Source: Andalucia godoyi
Lineage: Eukaryota; Discoba; Jakobea; Jakobida; Andaluciidae
Direction: 5' to 3'
DNA: 64,000 nucleotides
Assembly (NCBI GenBank): GCA_009859145.1
Contig: VRVR01000014.1
Coordinates: forward strand, 189,618-253,617
The number at the start of each line of letters is the position of its first letter. Positions within the stretch are counted from its first letter, which is position 1. Both the position numbers and the translations under genes were made by a program. Shown in pieces: positions 1 to 8,654 of this stretch. The notes beneath the pieces are model-generated. The model made no database searches. It saw nothing but the letters and a program-made list of their open reading frames with translations, and was not told the origin of the DNA.

Positions 1-594
1 AGACAGTGCAAACTGCGAGTCATGGGAATACGCAAGTCCGAGGTTATTGTAAACCGTCGCAGCGTCTGCAGCGTCTCCAAGCTCCAATCGCAGTCCTACG
101 GATTGCAGCAAATGCGGGATTGCGTCCTTTGGTTGCAGCATGTCAATGTACACCAATCCAAGGTTGTTCAATGCCGAGCTGCGAATCAGCTTTTCCGCAT
201 GCTTCACATCCAGAGGCAGCTTATCAAACAGATTTAGAGCGCGCATCAAAGCGGCCTTTGCTTCGGTGAACGACCCAGCAAGTCGATGAGCTTCGCCGAC
301 GTTATTGTACACAAACACATGGTGAAGAACATACTGCGGATCCGCTGTCGCTGTCGTCGTGGATTCAACCAGCTGATTGGTCTCCGAATTGAACTGTGAA
401 GAGACGCGCGCATCCATCGATTTTTCAAACAACGATATTGCGTCATTGTAGCGTCGCTCTGCAACAGCTCGCAATCCTGACGATATCAGTTCATCGTTGG
501 ATGCACAAGCCGAAAAGCGCCTATGAGACAACGGTGGAGTCAAACCACTCCTCGTTCGAGACAGCAGCGCAGAAACGCGGAGAAGCCGAAACAT
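1..594 (-). CDS. TPR-repeat protein with mitochondrial presequence (3' end beyond window)
   Basis: An open frame runs from an ATG at 594 leftwards off the window edge, 198 codons without a stop. The first ~30 residues (MFRLLRVSALLSRTRSG, then SHRRFSAC) are rich in Arg, Ser and hydrophobics and lack acids, as in a mitochondrial targeting peptide. Tetratricopeptide units follow: AERRYNDAISLFEKSM, YNNVGEAHRLAGSFTEAKAAL, ALNNLGLVYIDMLQPKDAI and YNNLGLAYSHDSQ. The spacing and YNNLG/LNNLG signatures resemble kinesin-light-chain-type TPRs. TPRs bind peptides or partner proteins; the partner cannot be told. The start codon lies only 53 nt from the divergent ATG at 648, so the two may share an AT-rich promoter. 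No intron is needed in the visible part. The identity beyond 'mitochondrial TPR protein' is unknown. Confidence 0.75.
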   Translation of the reverse strand, partial: MFRLLRVSALLSRTRSGLTPPLSHRRFSACASNDELISSGLRAVAERRYNDAISLFEKSMDARVSSQFNSETNQLVESTTTATADPQYVLHHVFVYNNVGEAHRLAGSFTEAKAALMRALNLFDKLPLDVKHAEKLIRSSALNNLGLVYIDMLQPKDAIPHLLQSVGLRLELGDAADAATVYNNLGLAYSHDSQFALS

Positions 595-647
595 CGATCC
601 CACAAAATCAAATCCGATTCAATAAAAAATATATTAATTAATAAAAC

Positions 648-800
648 ATGTCCAAAGCTCGTTTTTCCACAGTCGAAAGCAAGCAGGGTTTGTTTACCGC
701 TGCCAGTTATCGCGATATGATGAAGCAATCTAAAGCGCACGTAAACAGAACCACTGCTGCGCGTCATGCGCATGTGTCTGTTATCTTAGTAAATAAATAA
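648..800 (+). CDS. Possible 50-residue micro-protein (YRDMMxQSKAHV motif)
   Basis: ATG at 648 opens 50 codons to TAA at 798-800, in the gap between the divergent TPR gene and the 3' end of the kelch gene. The peptide is basic (starts MSKARFSTVESKQ; centre ASYRDMMKQSKAHVNRTT). The ATG context (attaattaataaaacATG) resembles that of VPS13 (attaattatcaaacATG). About 80 nt (690-772) recur on the opposite strand at 12620-12701, where the translation again gives TYRDMMTQSKAHV. A GTAAAC after the conserved His codon could be a splice donor. It may be a real small gene, a first exon, or a repeat that happens to be open; no family is recognised. Confidence 0.35.
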   Translation: MSKARFSTVESKQGLFTAASYRDMMKQSKAHVNRTTAARHAHVSVILVNK

Positions 801-837
801 ATAAATGAATGAATGCAAGAACTATTTACATTGGGAA

Positions 838-2897
838 TCATTGGGAATCGTTGTCGAAAATTCCAGTGTATGCATAAAACACACGCCTGTCGTGCATGTC
901 ATCCGGATTGCGCGTGCGGAAGAGAGGAAGGGCGCCAATTCGCTTCGATGAGCAGGAGCTGAGAACCATCCGCACGTCGTCTTTCAGGCTGCCGTTCGCT
1001 TCTTCCGGGAAAAATGCGGGAATGCTCGCGCAGAGGAGATCCGAAGGAACGCCACGACTCCCAAAATTTCGCATGACCTCGAAGACTTTCTGTTGGAACT
1101 GCGGCGTTTCCCACCGCTGCATTGCTGTGCAACTGGGCGTGCACCAAGGCTCGAGGGCTGCCGATAGTGACGGCGACGGCGGTGCTGATTGCAGTGTTGA
1201 CGATGACTGATTCTCTTCAAAGGGAACCACTCGTGGCATTGCCTGGTCAGCGGGATGTTGCGAGTCGCCGGCGATCCAAAACGGCGGGATGAATTCTTCT
1301 GAGAGATGGTGCAGCTCCTCCTGCTCTGAATCCCTTGGAGAATACTCACTGTCCAGCGTTGGAAGGTGCAGCGTACCTTGCCTCGTTTTCTGCATTCCTT
1401 TCTTCCTTTCCGCTGCAAGGTTTTCAAGAGACATGAGAAGATCACGAACTCCAGAGGTGTTTGGATCCATGGTTCGAGAAGTATTGGAACCGAGACTTTG
1501 GTTCACGAGCAACGGAGAATCACTGCTGAATGACGTCGTCTGAATCCATTCTCCTTGGCGACCGTCGTGTCTCAAACTGGAAAACCTGTTGGTCGCTTGC
1601 AGCTGCTTGGATCCCGGAACCGGTGCACTGGCACGCGGTGCACTTGTCGGCCTTTTGAAATGACATCCGTTCTGCGTTTGTCCGTATCTCTGGAATGCTG
1701 GATGCAGCATGGCCGGCATATGAGCAGCGTCGTCCGCGGACAGCTGGGACGAAGTATGACTTCTAAAAGTGGCAGCATCCGTTTCCGACGAAAGGCTCGT
1801 ATTCAGAGAGCTCCGCGTGCTTCGTTGCATGGGCACCGAGCGAGGATCCGAGGGCGATTGTGCGCCACTGAGAGTGACGTTTGAAAGGTCCACGCTCCAG
1901 ATATCGTCACAGAACTTGTCCTGATGGGTTCCGCAAGTTATGATCAGCTCGTTGCCGTGTCGGACAGCACAGTGTCCTTCTCTTGATGGGGGACAGCGGG
2001 AAATCATGGCCCTTGTGTTGGACAAACAATGCCACACTGAGGTACCGGCCTCGAACAGCCATATATCCGACATCTGGACCGAGTTCTGTGTCGAGCCTCC
2101 GAAGAGAACGAGGTTTTCCCCAAATGACGTAAGGCTGTGTTTGTACCTCCCGCAAGGCGCAGGAAGAACTCCGTTCACCTGGATCGTTGTCCACACCTTG
2201 TTTCTCATATCCAGTTTGTACAGTGTGTTAAAGCAAGTGCGCCCATCGTATCCACCGAATACTACCACTTCGAACAGAGACACAGCGCACATTCGATGGT
2301 AGTACGATGCAGGAGGTTTGGTACCGGTGGTTTCGAACCGGCTCCATGTTTTCAGCACAGTATCAAAGAACCAGCAGTCGTTCAGAATCTGTTCGTTGTA
2401 GCCTCCGAACATGAAGAGATGTTTTTCCAGAACTGGCACCATGTCATGACCAAATCGCCCAGACGGCCAGTTTACTTCCGGCTTTTCTTGCTGGCTCTTT
2501 TGAACGCCTGCAACGGGAGCCGGTATTTCAGTCCAGATGTTGCTCAGCGTGTCATACACAAACATGTCTTGGAGAAATTTCCGAAAGTGTCCGTGGAACG
2601 GATAGCCTCCAAAGACCCACATGCCATGCCCGACTGCCGCACTCGCCTGGCCGGCCCGTTTCTGAGGACACTTTGATCCTGGAACAGGCTTTGTGCATTT
2701 CCTCGACACCATGTCCAGAACGAAGACATGGTCTCCAGTTGCCACCGCTGATCCTCCAAAGTAGAATACCTTGTGCGCAATCGTCACTCCCGAAAGAAAC
2801 TTTCTTCTCGTCGGACCTGTTCCGGAATGTTTCAGTGGGATCCACCGACATCGGTTCACTACACCCTTCGAGCCTTCCAATACTCCAGATTGGTTTC
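838..2897 (-). CDS. Kelch-repeat beta-propeller protein
   Basis: A long open frame (at least 680 residues) carries about six kelch motifs in its N-terminal half, with the usual double-Gly strands: KVFYFGGSAV, GMWVFGGYPF, HLFMFGGYNE, VVVFGGYDGRT and NLVLFGGSTQ, each with conserved Tyr/Trp spacing. Kelch propellers are protein-interaction platforms. The C-terminal half (roughly residues 340-680) is Ser/Thr/Gln-rich and probably disordered, ending DNDSQ. The first in-frame ATG falls inside the propeller, and an in-frame TGA occurs just upstream, so the N-terminus must come from another exon. A candidate acceptor (tgtgtag) ends at 2898-2899 on the minus strand; the donor could lie in the (GTAT)n tract at 2938-2968. 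Exon 1 is not resolved. No BTB or Fbox domain is seen. Confidence 0.8.
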
Positions 2898-2937
2898 CTA
2901 CACATCATCTCAACACGCATACACTCACACTGGTTAA

Positions 2938-2968
2938 CATACATACATACATACATACATACATACAG
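2938..2968. repeat. (ACAT)n tetranucleotide microsatellite
   Basis: About seven perfect ACAT units sit just upstream of the kelch open frame. On the minus strand the tract reads GTATGTATG, which repeats the intron-donor consensus of this genome. Confidence 0.9.
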
Positions 2969-3368
2969 AGACAGAAGAACAGCAAAAACAGAGACAGTGG
3001 AGGAAGGAACAAACCTGAACCAGCATCAGAAGACAGAAAACTCATCAAGGCTGACTTCAATGCCCACAACTTGGAAAAACGCCAGGTACGACACCGTAAT
3101 CAAAGAACTGTCAATGGTCTTTTCCAGATAAAATATAATAATATGAACTCTCAAAAGAATAAGAAGAATAAACCTGACAAAAGACAAAAAAGAGCCTTTA
3201 CTGCCTCCTTTTATTCCAACTTTCCCGAACTCGATAGTTCCGAGTTCCTGCAAAACGAGAACGGTCGGAAACTGCCGTAGCCCAGCGCTGCTCACTCCAT
3301 AAATGGTTCTTCCATTCGAAGCCCATTTCAGTCGCTGTCGCTGCTGCTGTTTCGCCTGCAGAGTAATG

Positions 3369-3374
3369 GTTTTA

Positions 3375-3432
<58 letters not shown>

Positions 3433-3457
3433 GATGATGATGATGATGATGATGATG
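3369..3457. repeat. Compound (TTA)n-(ATG)9 triplet microsatellite
   Basis: A ~60-nt TTA/ATT run passes directly into nine perfect ATG triplets at 3431-3457. The ATG run is in frame with the organellar GlyRS gene, so it may supply nine successive initiation codons. Confidence 0.9.
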
Positions 3458-3481
3458 GAATGTAGAAAAAGAGGACTTGCA

Positions 3482-5234
3482 ATGAATCGTGTTTTTTGGC
3501 GGTCGTTTTCAACAAGAGATATTCCTGATTTGCAAAACAAGGTTATCGCGCTGTGCAAACGCCGTGGATTCGCATTTCTGGACTCTGAAATCTATGGCGG
3601 TCTTGCAAATACATATGATTTTGGTCCGGTTGGTATGTGAATACACTTTTTCATTTTTTTCATTTATCCGTCTTTCATTTTAATATATATGTATATTGTT
3701 CTTCTTTTCTTTTTGTTCTGCTTGCGCATGCATTCCATTCCTGTCCGTGCGGAGAACAGAAATTACTGACAAACTGTGTAATACAAACGATTGCATGGGC
3801 GCGTGTAGGTGTGGAGTTGCGACGAAAAATCAGAGATCGGTGGTGGAGAGACTTTATTCGAACACGAACCAACTGTTTTGGTATTGAAACACCAATCATG
3901 ATGCATCCTCAAGGTATGTTACTCCCACTACTTTTATGACTCTGCTGTTGTTGCTGTTGTTGTTGTTGTTGTTGTTGTGGTGGTGGTGGTGGTGGTGATT
4001 TTGTTTTCGAAATGCTTACATGCGCCATTTGTGGTGGGGTACAGTGTGGAAAACGGCGGGGCATGTGGATAACTTTGCGGATGAATTATCAGAGTGCAAG
4101 GTGTGTCATCAGCGGTTTCGGGCGGATAAGCTTGACGAGCGGTCGTGTGTGAATCGCAAGAAGTGCGAGTTCACCGATCCCAAGAAGTTCAACATGTTGT
4201 TTGAAACGAGCATGGGTCCAGTGGCGGACTCGGCGTCGAAAGTGTACATGCGTCCAGAGACTGCACAGGGGATCTTTGTGAACTACCCGACACTGTCGCA
4301 AGTCTCGCGCTCGAAACTCCCCTTTGGTGTTGGGCAGATTGGAAGAGCCTTCCGAAACGAGATTTCTCCTGGCCAGTTTCTGTTCCGGCTTCGTGAATTC
4401 GAGCAAATGGAGCTCGAGTTTTTCTGCAGTCCGGCGGAAGTGGACAAGTGGTTCACGTACTGGCGCTCGTACTGTATGGACTGGCTGCGTACGCTTGGAA
4501 TTAAGCAGCAAAATTTAAAGTTTGTGGACCACGGACCCGGGGAAGCTGCTCACTATGCAGCTTCCGCATCCGATATCGAGTATCGGTACCCCGGTGGTTG
4601 GGGCGAACTCTGGGGAATTGCTAATCGCACCGACTATGATCTGAAGAACCATGCGAATCTTTCTGGGAAGAGATTTGTTTCGGAAAATGAGCAGACTCCG
4701 TTCTGTGTAGAGCCGTCGGTTGGCCTCGAAAGGCTCATGTTTGCAATGCTGTGCGATGCGTACGATGAAGAAAAAGTGTTTCCAATCTCCAAGAATGCAG
4801 CTGCTGAACCAACCACAGGCTCCGAAGCATCCTCTGCGGAAGCCGGGGACGTGCGTACCGTGCTGCGGTTGCACCCGGCAATTGCTCCTTTTACTGCGGC
4901 GGTGTTCCCGTTACTGAAAAGGCCGCAACTGGTGGAGGTTGCAGAGAAGGTCTATCTGCACATCCAGTCGCTATTTGGAGTGGACTACGATGAAGGCGGA
5001 TCTATTGGAAAGCGGTATCGCAGACACGATGAAATCGGAACGCCTTACTGCATTACCGTGGACTTCGACACGCTGCACGACCGAGCCGTCACAATCCGTG
5101 ATCGAGACACGCTCGACCAAATCCGCGTTCCAATCGACCGCATTGCATCGTTCCTTGTCGAGCGGCTTTCCGAGGCCGATCGAGGCTGGACCGCAAAATC
5201 CGCTGGCGGCAGCGCCCCCGAAACACTACAATAA
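3482..5234 (+). CDS. Glycyl-tRNA synthetase, bacterial (alpha2) type, probably mitochondrial; 3 exons
   Basis: Charges tRNA-Gly. Exons are 3482-3632, 3809-3913 and 4045-5234; introns of 176 and 131 nt start gtatgt and end tag/cag, and the joined frame gives 481 residues. The N-terminus [13 protein letters not shown] looks like a mitochondrial presequence. Class II motifs are clear: [15 protein letters not shown], the CKVC zinc-site half at the start of exon 3, the RPETAQG motif (about residue 155), [23 protein letters not shown] and GWGELWGIA. The C-terminal anticodon-binding domain ends with [12 protein letters not shown] and [14 protein letters not shown]. Length and insertion pattern match bacterial alpha2 GlyRS rather than the cytosolic eukaryotic form, which is the next gene. 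An in-frame run of nine ATGs begins at 3431, so initiation could lie up to 17 codons upstream. Confidence 0.93.
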
Positions 5235-5675
5235 GTATTGCCCTCCAGCCCAAACCTCTTCAAACATTTGGCTTGGATGCTGCGCCTCAGACAGATGCTT
5301 TTGGCGTAAAGTGACCTTTACAATCCGCATCAGCACCCATCCAATGAGTTCCCCAAAAAACAGAAACAACCTATTTTCCTGTTCAGAGCTCTCGATTGGA
5401 TCAATTAGTGCATTCGTTAGGAACCATATGGACTTTGGGAACCAGGAGGGAAAAACCAGGGATTTCAACGAGCTTCTTTTATTGCCATTCCGCAATTTAT
5501 CGACTTGTTCTCTCTCTCTCTCTCTCTCGATCTTTCATTCTCTGTTTTCACCTCCATTACAAAGGGATCGATTGTCATTATTCGACAGTGTCTCTCATTG
5601 GGCTTCGACCGGCACACCTTCAGCCATACTATCCGATGATCTTCACTGCCGTCCACCAGACGTTTGGTTGGAGGG
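5232..5675 (+). repeat. Dispersed repeat A (copy 1), split by a 216-nt insertion
   Basis: Segments 5232-5342 and 5559-5675 align with the inverted copy at 60334-60672. Shared stretches include ttggcgtaaa, tacaatcc, catcagc, ttcgacag, gtctctcat, ctatccgatgat and agacgtttgg. The copy starts right at the stop codon of the organellar GlyRS gene. Translation in one frame gives RLSLFDSVSHWASTGTP and SDDLHCRPPDVW, which the other copy also encodes in frame, hinting at a former coding sequence. The remainder of the 5235-6060 gap holds a CT run (5512-5530) and a GA-rich tract (5925-5967) in the leader of the next gene. Confidence 0.7.
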
Positions 5676-5924
5676 GCAGGGTTTCCACCTGTCGTACCCT
5701 CGCTAACAAATGCTGACACGCACGAGGGTTTTCGCAAATTCGCTCGGGGTTTCGGGGAGCAGAAAACAAAAAATCAGACCCACCGTAGCATCAATTCTTG
5801 CAAATTCTTGAAATCGATGAATGTCTGTGAGTCCATTTTCCTTTTGTTTTTGAGAGGTCTTTTTGTCGTTTTATTGGTTGCATGTTTGTTCTGCTATCTC
5901 TATTTTTGTAATTAAAAGAGAGAA

Positions 5925-5967
5925 GAAGAGAGAGAGGGAGAGAGAGAGAGGGAGAGAGGGAGAGAGT
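5925..5967. repeat. GA-rich tract in GlyRS leader
   Basis: An imperfect GAGA/GGGA tract lies about 100 nt before the cytosolic GlyRS start, followed by a short TG-rich stretch. It is simple sequence; a promoter role is possible but not shown. Confidence 0.75.
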
Positions 5968-6060
5968 GTGTATTCCTGTGTGTGTACGTGTCTGTGATTA
6001 GAATATCAGAAAAAAGAAAACGAAAAGAGGAAAAAGGAAAATTCCAACGAATCAGCGTGA

Positions 6061-8211
6061 ATGTCCACTTTTCCAACTGAAGTTCCTGCGCTCCGCACTG
6101 CTGTTGATGATCAAGCGCGCCATGTACGCAGCTTGAAGGAAGCCAAGACGGCCAAGGAGGCTCTGCAGCCTGAGATTCTTCGTCTTCAGCAGCTCAAGAC
6201 GGCTCTTGAAGCAGCAATTGCTGCGGAAGCTGCGAATGCTCCGAAGAATGTTCTTGCGGATCAACGCCGATCGCTAGAAGATCTTCTGAAGCGTCGATTT
6301 GTCGTTGGTCAAGCATTTGAAATCTACGGCGGTGTTGCCGGTCTCTTTGATTACGGTCCACCTGGTGCCGCAATGAAGGACGCACTCATCTCGCTGTGGA
6401 GACAGCACTTCATTCTTGAAGAAGGACTGTTGGAAATCGAATGCACCTGCTTGACCCCGGACCCAGTGCTCAGAGCATCGGGTCATGTGGAACGGTTCAC
6501 GGACTTTATGGTTCGCGATACTGTGACACATGAATGCTATCGTGCCGATAAGTTGCTTGCTGAACACGTGACTGCTCGGGCGCTTCCAAACGAGACGAAT
6601 CCGACACGAAAGGCACGTCTTGAGCAACTTGTTCATGATGTGGACACTTATTCGCAGACAGAGCTGGGAGCGGCACTGAAGGAAGCCGGGGTCGTTTCAG
6701 ATGCCGGAAACCAGGTTTCGGAACCCTTCCCGTTTAATCTGATGTTTGCCACGCAGATTGGACCGTCGGGACTCATCCCCGGTTTCTTGCGGCCCGAAAC
6801 TGCACAGGGCATCTTTGTGAACTTCCGCCGGCTATTGGACTACGCAGGTGGAAAACTTCCGTTTGGCGCTGCGACGATTGGTCAGGCATTCAGAAACGAG
6901 ATTGCCCCAAGGTCGGGCTTGCTCCGGGTTCGTGAGTTTACGCTTGCAGAAATCGAGTTCTTTGTGCATCCTTCGCGAGAGGGTCGCCATCACAGCAAGT
7001 TCGGCAGTATTCGTGATTTGAAGGTGCCGCTGCTGACCAAGAAGGCACAGGAAACGGAAGGTGACGATACCGTCATCATGGCGATCGGCGATGCAATCTC
7101 GCAGGGCATCATCGACAATGAAACGCTCGGATACTTTATCGGACGTACGGCGCTCTTCCTCAAGGCTGCCGGCCTTGCAGATTCCCGAACCCATGGGCCG
7201 ACTCCTCAGGACTCCGCCTTCCGATTCCGCCAGCATCGGTCAACGGAGATGGCACATTATGCCAATGACTGCTGGGATGCTGAGATCTGGACTTCGTACG
7301 GATGGGTCGAGTGTGTTGGAATTGCCGATCGCTCGTGCTTTGATCTCGGACGCCACTCCGAGAAATCTGGCAGCGAGCTGGTTGCGTATGAACGCTTTGA
7401 TGAGCCCAAGGATATCGAAGTTACTGTGTTCAAGTTTGACCGCCAGGGACTTGGAATGGCGCTCAAGAAGCTTGCCAAGCCAGCTATTGAGTTCCTCGAA
7501 GCGACATCTGACGATGCACGGAAGGCGTATGCTGCAGAACTTGAATCCAAGGGCTTCATTACGATTCGCGTCAAGCCCGAAGCGGATAAGAAGAAGAAGA
7601 AGGACGACCCTGAGTCCGCCGAGGAGCCGCAGGAAGTGGATGTGCAAGTTCCCAAGCAGTACGTTACAATTGCCACCGAGACGAAGCGCATCCATGGACA
7701 GACGTTCACTCCATCTGTCATTGAGCCGTCATTTGGTCTCGGTCGCATCTTGTACTCCCTCCTTGAACACGCATATTATGTGCGTGGTGGTGAAGATGAG
7801 GCACGCGCAGTCTTGTCTCTTTCTCCGTTGATCGCCCCCTACAAGGTGGCTCTCTTGCCGCTGTCGGCCAACGATGCATTTTCGGCCATCCTTGGCGAAA
7901 TTCGTCGATCACTTTCTGCTGTGGGTGTTTCGTGCAAAGTCGACGACTCTGGGTCTTCCGTTGGGCGTCGGTATGCACGGTCCGACGAAATCGGTATTCC
8001 TTTCGCTGTCACTGTTGATTTCCAGTCGATTGAGAACCGCACTGCGACGATTCGCGAACGCGACACCTGCACCCAGATTCGTGTTCCTATTGCAGAAATC
8101 GCGAAGTTATGCTATGATTTGTCGAATGGCAATGTTATGTGGGCGGATGCTCGCGCCACCTACCCGGAACAGCAGCAATCTGCATCGGACTCTGTGGGAC
8201 GCAAGGAGTAG
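6061..8211 (+). CDS. GARS1: Glycyl-tRNA synthetase, eukaryotic cytosolic type
   Basis: A 716-residue intronless ORF from ATG at 6061. Residues ~3-57 form a WHEP helix-turn-helix (VDDQARHVRSLKEAKTAKE), which binds tRNA or partner proteins. The class II catalytic core follows: [42 protein letters not shown] (about residue 243), FGAATIGQAFRNEI and WVECVGIADRS. It has the large insertions typical of the eukaryotic enzyme, including a lysine-rich loop (KPEADKKKKKDDPE). The anticodon-binding domain (~590-700) carries YARSDEIGIPF and IRERDTCTQIRVPI. There is no targeting peptide, so it should serve the cytosol, while the bacterial-type gene directly upstream serves the organelle. An AATAAA-like signal follows the stop near 8300. 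Confidence 0.97.
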   Translation: MSTFPTEVPALRTAVDDQARHVRSLKEAKTAKEALQPEILRLQQLKTALEAAIAAEAANAPKNVLADQRRSLEDLLKRRFVVGQAFEIYGGVAGLFDYGPPGAAMKDALISLWRQHFILEEGLLEIECTCLTPDPVLRASGHVERFTDFMVRDTVTHECYRADKLLAEHVTARALPNETNPTRKARLEQLVHDVDTYSQTELGAALKEAGVVSDAGNQVSEPFPFNLMFATQIGPSGLIPGFLRPETAQGIFVNFRRLLDYAGGKLPFGAATIGQAFRNEIAPRSGLLRVREFTLAEIEFFVHPSREGRHHSKFGSIRDLKVPLLTKKAQETEGDDTVIMAIGDAISQGIIDNETLGYFIGRTALFLKAAGLADSRTHGPTPQDSAFRFRQHRSTEMAHYANDCWDAEIWTSYGWVECVGIADRSCFDLGRHSEKSGSELVAYERFDEPKDIEVTVFKFDRQGLGMALKKLAKPAIEFLEATSDDARKAYAAELESKGFITIRVKPEADKKKKKDDPESAEEPQEVDVQVPKQYVTIATETKRIHGQTFTPSVIEPSFGLGRILYSLLEHAYYVRGGEDEARAVLSLSPLIAPYKVALLPLSANDAFSAILGEIRRSLSAVGVSCKVDDSGSSVGRRYARSDEIGIPFAVTVDFQSIENRTATIRERDTCTQIRVPIAEIAKLCYDLSNGNVMWADARATYPEQQQSASDSVGRKE

Positions 8212-8654
8212 GCGTGACGGCCGGTGGGGAACCCCGGTGGTGATGTGCTCTGGGCTTGTGTGGCAAATCGCAAAAGAATCTTTGCACGTGATTTAACGAA
8301 ATAAAGCAACCTAAAAAAGAGCAATGGAAATATCATACAACATCATAATCTTTAAAAAGCAGACATTTCATATAGCATAGCATACCCATCTACATGGAAC
8401 GAACATTCAGGAAGAAGAAAAAAAAAAAATACATCACATCCATAGCATTGAAAGCAAAGAGAGAGGGAGGGAGAGAGGGAGGGAGAGAGAGGGAGGGAAA
8501 AAAGGGGAAACAACCAAAAATGAAGTGAAATGAAATACAAACAGACAAACAAGACAGCAACGCATTGTAAGGAAATGTACCCTACTCAAGGAAAAGACAA
8601 CATTCATAAGAAAATTAGAATTAAAAAACGAAACCGCATTCAACAAATGAAACA
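8212..8654. other. Convergent intergenic region
   Basis: The 3' ends of the cytosolic GlyRS and the pocket-protein gene face each other here. The stretch is A-rich, with an imperfect GGGA/GAGA tract at 8458-8500. No gene or RNA is recognised. Confidence 0.6.

Noticed and set aside
690-772. C/D-box snoRNA reading of the conserved block (ATGATGA)
   Set aside because: A C-box-like word is present in both copies but no CTGA D box or terminal stem at the right spacing.
3328-3558. Minus-strand poly-Ile ORF
   Set aside because: Translation of the (AAT)n run overlapping the GlyRS exon 1.
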